Below, one piece after another: positions 61,801 to 64,000 of a stretch of DNA of 64,000 nucleotides. A program made the translations under genes and the position numbers. Source of the stretch: Limnomonas spitsbergensis (Eukaryota; Chlorophyta; Chlorophyceae; Chlamydomonadales); the NCBI GenBank assembly GCA_037349105.1, contig JAYJMM010000036.1, positions 248,001 through 312,000 of the forward strand, read 5' to 3'. The stretch's first letter is position 1. Each line of letters begins with the position of its first letter. The notes under the pieces were generated by a model. That model worked only from the letters and a program-made list of their open reading frames with translations. It was not told where the DNA came from and did not search any database.

Positions 61801-62401
61801 GCCTCCCTGTTGTTTCCGCTGACTCCCCTTGGGACTGCTGTTCGCTGGATCTCGTCCGCTCCATCCTGACCATTGTTGACTGGACCATCCCCTTGACCAC
61901 TGTGGGTTCAAGCTGGGGCTCCTGGTCTGGTCTGGGCTCAGCCTTGCCTCCTTCCCTTTCTGCCTCCGCAGGCAGGTCATCCGGAGGTCGTGCTGGCCCG
62001 CCACCCTCTCCTACACCACCGGTCTGAGACCTCACAGTGGGTGGCTCTGAGGTCGGATCCAGGGACTCATCGTCGGGAACCGGCCATTGCTCGTCCTCCT
62101 GGCTTGGGCCAGGGGGGATGCGCGCTATGCCGCCTCGTCCGATACCCCTGCGCGTCACTTGAACCTGCACCATACCCTCATCCAAGGCTAGGGTGCTATC
62201 GGCCCCTTGGACCTTGTTTTCCATTGTGCCTGCATATTCACCATCTGACAACCCAATGGCAATTAGCCTAGCTTCCTCTGCTACGGCTGCATTGATGGGT
62301 GTCATGGGGTCATTGCCTGGTTCCATTCCTCTCACTCGTGCACTGCGTCTTGCAGCCTCTGGATGCAGGTGACGATCATGATCTACCACTGCGTCCTGCA
62401 T
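49802..62401 (-). CDS. Gag-Pol N-terminal part: gag, protease, zinc motifs, RT (4,199 aa)
   Basis: The frame opens with ATG at 62401; an in-frame TGA stands 17 codons upstream. Order: low-complexity Q/R/P/S-rich N-terminus, small helical region (about 354-447), capsid-like gag (about 752-1004), CCHC knuckle (1087-1102), protease-like segment (about 1318-1437), CX2CX5HX4C motif (about 1648), coiled coil (about 1723-1798), long R/P/S-rich stretch, second CCHC knuckle (about 2121-2136), an unrecognised folded region (about 2512-2990), PHD-like finger with further cysteine clusters and knuckles (about 3258-3417), hydrophobic segment (about 3716-3740), and reverse transcriptase (about 3875-4110). 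At 4,199 residues before the stop it is several times longer than a usual gypsy Gag-Pol of 1,000-1,800. Repeated knuckles suggest that gag-like modules were duplicated or captured. Mature products would depend on proteolytic cleavage. Confidence 0.92.
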   Translation of the reverse strand: MQDAVVDHDRHLHPEAARRSARVRGMEPGNDPMTPINAAVAEEARLIAIGLSDGEYAGTMENKVQGADSTLALDEGMVQVQVTRRGIGRGGIARIPPGPSQEDEQWPVPDDESLDPTSEPPTVRSQTGGVGEGGGPARPPDDLPAEAEREGGKAEPRPDQEPQLEPTVVKGMVQSTMVRMERTRSSEQQSQGESAETTGRPRELQKYSDTQATTMQATRIWQPQADPHAKVVPPDQHGRMQAPTGIPPRPDLHRVKQARPPRIPAEEATEASTYGTPQSRFPASANRPSQETVAEGTSREKEDSGQAHSLYGYFSNPEWTPIPGERRPAVGERAGSISQPGAAEPPGLQPIGWADILQWAGRLWQQVCSKCFVHLSDQARAIKEFQSHHLAEWATKALMGIPHTGQDRATLLAALRRVSRGPAGPEAALAVKAFADKWCNGTAGDLEEPESEQEELEEWEGFEASRLQQDDRREGQWQQQTEGTVPVARQARWESLEASSEPSLRNQRLDVERRPRPSSPAASEQPRATSFQQDPAPRRASRQESHDLLRFVDQHSGQESQVDHIAEFLRGQAAQARGRPERSQGPSQGRRVVQEINPAGPTGGDYQQRQDSRDDCLSASEAREYTGGTQPSRHSSYQPSRQAESEGGRSQDPARQPSEGSRPSGRRQSHLSADRRDQRDRRRQSPTRNGGGGSGSDPSMSGSEDTEGRGPGSSRESARRRRERIAQEQAETNIRLQQQMILQLAGGTRFTKIPNIQGNVPVLDMSHPGAVAARQYCQACSSWGSHNRLALSDEPPALAVVAGEIAGSCQSPSAMALLVRSLVDMWTAKPACVGPLVVAIRSAPQGDKASREVERIREAWRAPVEEPTCEVSLLTLWIRVVQREVGKPTSDERAAITGLKLGVKTTLDPGVKPEETVEAFAFRVMSTAELLQISRDAVDHFGRRHSVAHMFYEGLPGAVRVKLTAFIMTVPGYLHMTDEAHVEVLTQQVLLWERFALELGDLAAMDSRQGPGDHQQRSQGEQQAGRGRRDRPSQWEARPRGDGPGVAPYQNSSQPARQESRAKGVRWADQATALTTSTHSAGGAPKACFQCGSLDHLARDCRTPRARDERRPAPLATDITTGQARPPQQQYPPPPRPQGPPVNRTYDRNQGGRPAQRQPQGQAGHGQQSAHLSHLSGPSELAEPDGWHQTVAEMLSESVALLTQVGLAPKPGEYKQAAHNARPRSFRPSSSSEEEEEPLAVEHPSRKGEKRLALRRLADGLCDVRAQVGYINERLTALAHTTMPMGVTPVRGEPGWIGQGRKITISPRLQYFTNDRRDYSQCVGLMVKGKVLVAQKALMDTACSCHVITVNIAEQLVAMGAKLVRTDEKIRTTDNAGADLYGILFIYVVYGYGSPNAIVEKAAVRVVKTPPDAYEHLVGNPEFLKYGGVLEAAGRLTLFPQGGADGLTLPLELISPAGSHQAAAATWAGLDDPAWVPEEWPADWGEMNPDLTPQCAMVTGTGGGPATQTTVAANRVTRLPAAEAPAAAPEGAKPAKAKGARGAGTEAARQQAGQKGTNPAAAPEADPVARTQAHAAPADPDGTRGTGSRPISGDKGGEAGGPSVAARDKDGKAMDLPVAARDKARLAMEQEHTVRQEVRNALRNRDGPCAYCDMRRSHTDQECERRLGELLENEPGREVDTYSRGSCQPGSPVAHTQDTSHSDEGTTDSESELQADRNATRADVVSSLETQVQVLNRAIRVAARQRIASREADIYSFKMEQARAMADGASDREMARWKGECAKWIIEVNDLKRRYKEEYKGTEAAPEPGPQRPCGAQQEDCSGAREARQQQPAADTTVEPQQQDAAPGKEARGGGQGGQEGTPRGKPTEVQEVMSELDDPGLRDYPEDLLQSLRDNRAQPKQGIQPKARASRTPSPRARESGSGPSRNPDSGRAPRSASAAERQPRERSPRRSSHSRERRAPSTEQHQDGRWPGELTERRNGAQQPRARSPNRRPPPPPQGTSGGNQRPRGREALSPDGGGRNRRTRSRSPVTPGNPPNRGSREPEGGSGRRWEGEAPRSPRGERWPQGRARSPIRQSQAHSPGRRSTAEEPGENRMVRWAPLEDSARGRTGRAPPTQKEACYKCGGSGHLAFECNQPQAQPWRPSGGGEGRAPAQDNPGHSRFRQEEPPSGSQQREHLRDLFEAAKDESFEVWAARQAGAPPANFLPGPPEGPRWAGKGAHGCFATTPRGHDPGFNEPYTWFEQEWDDAYLERQEEQARQPWGLHEGREPEPGLDPEGMATEARNGEVPQQIHHWRVAVEAIATNGLLTMPADAPKSTAHALELLDYLRRMGAPAPQEGWLALLANFLVTLRAREDQGNSESEGSAHRQDPEISGEASGQEGESDDLSQDIYDPPDVLCPGTPEAGAPAAGPRPAASAEGGGSSFTLQAHGATGGVTSRPPAAGSGHRSCRTEHGPTERTWTQEEVPSEREQWWEPEEPQNPDHWGNSDLSAVEDAEDLDAPGPGPGEPWPRHCFVQWYPAGTDMPEVAATAAMITLPGAGADGLCRLQNHWCVPRGEVICVDRQAAMQAVARLVFPMDAVTAGLLAAAIKGHIRPSTAMEEFMSSTWPTPLYANCVSELLGSVVKEGITAAEEQFRTSQEIPDAARAYGMWQHAHDGFMRTPWAENCVMTLARHPCLANQAVCVPTQAAARQAYALAALRDHSGYDGAGILHPGTPRQCPEIVERGQDIAREVMGQAVPWGYEPGDARVAIPVRLAVAHYHEDLEGQWTHPAPRAWIHMHATRDDQPVWFFFKTATQVQSDRFPSVERAEEHAVSTFRGTDPAVWTIMMMALNRTLLPGQMSAAVHNIEIVDELWAPQERADCPTHVSAHCTPAAGATAWQGEQALTLSAFAQGRLQSCLQQWMRVEQAAYYNGVPSILLPHWSAPAATVRLWWQRHPRGAVTLHPLFSGSNHDEALRDLTGLLDRGIADRQETPRGRWGAFRETTSPGSTHSPDETTLNMQPGSREHSFFTSLRGGNYEVDWPESDEENSLAGLPQLLQDSDSEEEPAATAGHTAPPEGRVAVPSEHTAPSAGHMQGDSQQSRATEGRPEPAATLEFQADTSPSWSRGLSDTNSEAGNPEPEDPGAPRLAAEGEPDHRSVDLSKEQWDDELRQFVAQRDRQRLEGGAPWPVPQGGPEPRGGRIEASLRYRLSMVPDPSPDPRLQGRNQAAEELRQAFRGRLRALSEAQPPELEGDPGTDGAGTSGQSSGSGQERREPCAGCDQARAGERLIWCSACGMAWHDLCMRTPRTGAARVCQFCMTPEARLPSCLGCGESISPTEQPSRRCCRCHAKACGTCMDKPGIGGTRRGVWACCGCSDAVPPAWGHHSVHSEPCERCGKKGHDYHACPAPRLREGRCAICFHQGHLAMACPERNQSLGFIRQWQMEEDSRLGVRWWCSAQEALPGEREVVFKAAHSRATISDVRQAIEERRQDEANQARRGEQRPVPFREWYRETADQPLQPSMHAVQYAQILSIGAELIKANDEGRWPEAGEPLDNWPVEWGVPERTSLWNYQAIQRTMLQPHQLGRQPRSAARSSSSARAQTVSPEGAYRSAAGCTGPTAAEGHQTPTSRGENRPADSSKVRAAAARRARNARTRARQRRRKAAAKDASNSTGCPSPPTRFSQVELEFSWREGPEDRGPPAAPSPAAPAGPQPSPRQQPACKGLLPCTAFRGLLACLCHLALVWLLLSCLPGAQASGRGVRGGGFTAGQGAFVCSREAAAKLEPGWLRPPVDMPVPRPPRPQSTWDQGTSSAGPQAVTGEPLAGGVIDMFQPGGVVHAPSEYVKTEEGWLLGKHPDFTGEQQEQLEQSLRDRQGAFAYSMLELPGYCGAQGEFTLALEDEHSSCFQKARDMPPPKAAIFKEKCQPMIEAGIIVRVPQGGPIKFAANSVVAAKKCAETGEWSDHRIAHDMRRMNLRTAKQEFAIPRMETIFQNLGTAKVFSKVDLRSGFMQIPIKVEDQPKTAFWMGPELWMYTKLNFGLRNGPPFFQRMMEEEIARAGLSSFCVAFIDDLLVYSDTPADHIRHVELMLDMLHAVGLRAHPDKSLFGCATVEYLGHNVSAQGLTPHAAKIAAVMALPEPASVKNIQEVMGFLNFYRCYIPDFSRKAACINALLVKGVPFVWGPEQAQAFQLIKTEMCEGGRVLRRPDYSGTGPDG
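50072..50780 (-). other. Reverse transcriptase domain
   Basis: The Ty3/gypsy RT landmarks are present: NSVVAAKKCAETGEWSDHRI, LRTAKQEFAIPRMETIF, KVFSKVDLRSGFMQI, PKTAFWMG, KLNFGLRNGPPFFQRMM, the catalytic box FCVAFIDDLLVYSD (both Asp near residue 4052), and SLFGCATVEYLGHNVSAQGL, followed by the connection GFLNFYRCYIPDFS. FIDD replaces the common YLDD/YVDD, a tolerated variant. No catalytic residue is missing, so the enzyme looks functional. Confidence 0.95.
51189..51252 (-). other. Hydrophobic segment between zinc cluster and RT
   Basis: About 21 residues, LLACLCHLALVWLLLSCLPG, followed by AQASG, look like a transmembrane helix or an internal signal sequence with a cleavage-like AQA-S. Such a segment is unexpected inside a gypsy Pol. 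It could anchor a processing product to membrane or simply be a buried helix. Confidence 0.5.
52150..52630 (-). other. PHD-like finger with tandem cysteine clusters and CCHC knuckles
   Basis: Residues of about 3258-3417 begin with a C4HC3-type finger (CAGC, WCSACGMAWHDLC, CQFC). They continue with CLGC, CCRCHAKACGTC and CCGC clusters, and finish with two CCHC knuckles, CERCGKKGHDYHAC and CAICFHQGHLAMAC. Combining a histone-reader-like finger with nucleic-acid-binding knuckles in one block is unusual. It is a second PHD-like module, separate from the one after integrase. Confidence 0.75.
53430..54868 (-). other. Unrecognised folded region of about 480 residues
   Basis: Residues of about 2512-2990 are less disordered than their surroundings and contain regular hydrophobic and aromatic segments: HCFVQWYPAGTDMPEVAA, CVDRQAAMQAVARLVF, YANCVSELLGSVVKEG, AWIHMHATRDDQPVWFFFKT and WTIMMMALNRTLLPGQM. 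I recognise no family. It sits between two zinc-binding modules, so it may be a captured cellular domain. The HATR tetrapeptide is not accompanied by the other residues of a tyrosine recombinase. Confidence 0.6.
55995..56042 (-). other. Second CCHC zinc knuckle
   Basis: CYKCGGSGHLAFEC (CX2CX4HX4C) is a canonical retroviral-type knuckle at residues of about 2121-2136. It follows a long R/S/P-rich stretch and precedes a helical segment. Because the first knuckle lies more than 1,000 residues earlier, beyond the protease, this looks like a second gag-like module. Confidence 0.85.
57005..57462 (-). other. CX2CX5HX4C motif followed by a coiled coil
   Basis: CAYCDMRRSHTDQEC (residues of about 1648-1662) is knuckle-like with five residues before the His instead of four. 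It is followed after an acidic linker by a heptad-rich helix, SLETQVQVLNRAIRVAARQR through IIEVNDLKRRYKEEYKG (about 1723-1798), likely to oligomerise. This suits a structural, Gag-like role downstream of the protease. Confidence 0.65.
58090..58450 (-). other. Aspartic-protease-like segment
   Basis: MVKGKVLVAQKALMDTACSC has the strand-turn pattern that leads to the catalytic Asp (D1340), but DTACS replaces the usual DTGAS/DSGAT. It is followed by IAEQLVAMGAKL, the expected helix, and by ADLYGILFIYVVYG. Placement after the gag knuckle is normal for a retroelement protease. The missing Gly next to the Asp makes activity uncertain. Confidence 0.68.
59095..60150 (-). other. Capsid-like gag region and first CCHC knuckle
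   Basis: Residues of about 752-1004 are helical and resemble retrotransposon gag: SLLTLWIRVVQREVGKP, ETVEAFAFRVMSTAELLQIS, HMFYEGLPGAVRVKLTAFIM and TQQVLLWERFALELGDL. The knuckle CFQCGSLDHLARDC (1087-1102) follows after a basic, glutamine-rich linker. Together they would form the particle shell and bind the RNA. Confidence 0.8.
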
Positions 62402-63044
62402 TGTACTATTGCTGGGTGCTGAGCAGCCGTGCCGGCTCGCTGTGTGGGCTCACAGCAGCAGGTCACTGGCTCAAAGCCTGCTTCCGTTCTCCTCTACCTT
62501 CTGCAGGCTGGTTAGGCGTTGCTAGACAGGTCAAGCACGGGTAAATTTTTTTAACCTGGTTCTGGCGGGTATTTTCACCTTCTGGACTGCTGTCTCGTCC
62601 GCTATCTTGCTGGTCTCGTCCGCTATTCCTCCGCTGATTCGTCGCGCAGCTTCCTCCTCGATCTCCGCAGGGCCTGCTCAGGCTGCAATCTGCAGCTTCG
62701 GGTATTCCTGCACACAGTCTTGGGTTGCCTGCTTTTAAACTCGGATCCCAGATCCTTGCTCACTTCTGTCAACACGCAGGCTGTGCACTCTACCACGGAT
62801 GCAGGCCACGTGCACAGGTAATATCAGCTGGGTTTATAACTCCACAGCCTGATCTTCAAGCTACGTCTGCTTCTGGGTTGCCACGCCCAGCGCAAGCAGG
62901 AATTGACTTGGGTTCTATGGAGAATCCTCTGCTAAGTGATTTTGAGCTGTCCAAGGTAGATCACTGCCTTCAAAAAGAAATTCAAGTTCACAGCACATGC
63001 ACCTTTAGCAGGATTCGCTGGATCAAGCTGATCAGGCTTAGACC
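62402..63044 (-). other. 5' leader of the element
   Basis: About 640 bases lie between the segment that follows A1 and the first ATG of the polyprotein. No other gene, tandem repeat or clear open frame is evident on the element strand. It is the expected place for packaging and translation signals, none of which I can identify by sequence. Confidence 0.65.
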
Positions 63045-63067
63045 CACTTCGTCCTTTTAAGTGGACA
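63045..63067 (-). promoter_or_regulatory. Primer-binding-site-like segment complementary to part of A1
   Basis: The 23 bases immediately inside A1 begin TGTCCACTTAAAAGGACG on the element strand. They are the reverse complement, with one extra base, of 63483-63506 inside A1. The RNA could therefore form a 23-bp stem closing a loop of about 415 bases. They occupy the usual primer-binding position but do not resemble the common initiator-tRNA site. Self-priming, known for Tf1-type elements, is the inferred role. Confidence 0.6.
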
Positions 63068-63710
63068 CGCGATGGTTGCTTCGGGTCCGTGGTGGACTTC
63101 TTCCCCACTGAGTGGCGGACACCTACGGGCGGACTCAGCGTCTACACGCTGGCCGCGTATGCGCGGCGCGTTAAGCTGTGGTTGGAACTTCTAGGTGACA
63201 GGCGTGGAGCTGGTCGCTTGTAGAGCTGCGACTAAAGGCCTGTCGGGTAGCGAACCCTGCAGGTCGTTATGAGTCACTTACCGCGTGTAGCGGGCGAAAC
63301 CGTAGCCGTAGACTGCGGACGACGTAGTCCTAGGCAGGGCTGGGCTTCGGGTTAGGTGTTCTCGTGCTTGCTAGATGGCGGGGTCGCTGTTCTAGGCTTG
63401 ACTGGCTTAGTGGTACTGGCTTTGATGCACTTCACTGGGTAGGTCTCCGAGATCTAGCCGGTGCTGGTTACAAATAGAGGCCTGTCCACTTAAAAGGAAC
63501 GAAGTGAACGTCAAGCGTGCAAGCCGGGATTCAAAGGTCCCGGCAAGCCCTATGCACTGAGTACGGGAAACCCTGCCTCAGACCTTCCCGAAAGTGGGAA
63601 GCTGGGCTCCTAACCCTAAAAAGGGGCTCCGCAGGGAAGCTGCGGAGTCTACGGGGACGCGTCAGCGGTCCCTACGGTTTTGGCACGTATACTGCATTAT
63701 ACCGTGACAG
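63068..63710 (-). repeat. Repeat A1 (outer 5' terminus of the element)
   Basis: This is the 643-bp direct partner of 44033-44675, with one base difference. It forms the outer 5' end of the element, beginning CTGTCACGGTATAATGC on the coding strand. It holds the hairpin cluster (63523-63647) and the segment complementary to the primer-site-like sequence (63483-63506). B does not follow it, in contrast to A2. Confidence 0.95.
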
Positions 63711-64000
63711 GAACCTTCGGAACATGGACACATGTAGTCAGGACGACCGCGAAGATGGAGATCACGTACATGGTGTGGTGTGGGGTATAGGTGAAATGGG
63801 TACATGTGTGGAGGTTGTGGAGTTTGTGGAAGATGTGGAGGTGGTGGAGGTGGTGGACGTGGTGGAGGTTGCGAAGTGCACGTGCAGACACATGCACCTC
63901 GGATCAATGGGAATGCGTTCACATGTATGAAAATGACTGCTATCCATGCGACTCAAGCGACTAATTTGAGTGCGATTCCTACTGTTCATGCTGTTCATGC
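63711..64000. other. Right flank with GTGGAG microsatellite
   Basis: Host sequence after the element. A GTGGAG/GTGGTG-rich tract runs from about 63806 to 63871. No gene is convincing; short overlapping frames on both strands reflect the repeat. The first bases (GAACCTTCGG) do not obviously continue the left flank. Confidence 0.6.

Larger units (their letters stand above)
43791..63710 (-). mobile_element. 19.9-kb retroelement with split direct repeats, RT, DNMT, DDE integrase and PHD
   Basis: The element is read on the minus strand. Its order is A1 (63710-63068), leader, a single 5,498-codon frame (62401-45908) with one internal TAG, a 3' non-coding region, a purine tract, B1 (44921-44677), A2 (44675-44033) and B2 (44035-43791). 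The polymerase region is Ty3/gypsy-like: RT, RNase H, then an HHCC + DDE integrase. Two features are not part of the usual set: a cytosine-5 methyltransferase domain between RNase H and integrase, and a PHD finger where many gypsy elements carry a chromodomain. The repeat layout matches split direct repeats of PAT/Kangaroo/Ngaro-type elements, but those use a tyrosine recombinase, which I cannot find here. A1 and A2 differ at one base in 643, B1 and B2 at one in 245, so insertion was recent. Nested insertion or misassembly at one end cannot be excluded from one copy. Confidence 0.88.

Noticed and set aside
45981..62271. Long plus-strand frames opposite the polyprotein, up to 429 codons
   Set aside because: They arise from high GC content antisense to a verified coding frame and show no domain.
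43788..63712. Target-site duplication GGA
   Set aside because: Three matching bases can easily occur by chance, and the extent depends on where the terminal G is assigned.
63517..63930. Plus-strand frame across repeat A1 and the flank
   Set aside because: It crosses the element boundary and shares its first part with an identical frame in A2, so it is incidental.

Overview
The window is eukaryotic nuclear DNA. It contains spliced genes with GT-AG introns, a large tandem satellite, short CCCTAAA-type (plant/green-algal class) telomere-like motifs and a very large reverse-transcribing element. A green alga or related protist is the best guess. This is inference: no rRNA or organellar marker is present to settle it.

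Layout. (1) 1-37540 is one uninterrupted satellite array of 62-bp and 66-bp monomers (roughly 585 copies) with higher-order repeats of about 1.34, 2.24, 2.3 and 2.6 kb. (2) 37541-38345 is a boundary zone: degenerate CCCTAAA motifs, a GC-rich palindromic tandem repeat and a GGAGGG minisatellite. (3) 38387-41876, minus strand, is a multi-exon gene of unknown function; several introns can be placed to the base. (4) 41930-42300 is an AT-richer repeat patch. (5) 42282-43154, minus strand, is a helical-repeat-like gene relic with two in-frame TGA codons. (6) 43791-63710 is a single 19.9-kb retroelement on the minus strand. (7) 63711-64000 is flank with a GTGGAG microsatellite.

The retroelement is the main content. 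One reading frame of 5,498 codons (62401 to 45908) is interrupted by a single TAG between reverse transcriptase and RNase H. In order it encodes a gag-like region with a CCHC knuckle, an aspartic-protease-like segment, a CX2CX5HX4C motif, a coiled coil, a second CCHC knuckle, an unrecognised region of about 480 residues, a PHD-like and multi-knuckle zinc cluster, a hydrophobic segment, reverse transcriptase, (TAG), RNase H, a DNMT3/DRM-like cytosine-5 methyltransferase, a Ty3/gypsy-type HHCC + DDE integrase and a PHD finger. Methyltransferase and PHD finger together suggest an element that both writes and reads chromatin marks.

Its termini are also unusual. Instead of ordinary LTRs there are two repeat types, A (643 bp) and B (245 bp), arranged A1 - internal - B1 - A2 - B2. 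That is the split-direct-repeat layout known from tyrosine-recombinase retrotransposons (PAT/Kangaroo/Ngaro type), yet the element encodes a DDE integrase and I find no tyrosine recombinase. A perfect 10-bp palindrome sits at B1/A2 and its halves form the two outer ends. A purine tract abuts B1. The sequence just after A1 is a near-perfect complement of a segment inside A1, suggesting self-primed reverse transcription. The A copies differ by one base in 643 and the B copies by one in 245, so the insertion is recent.
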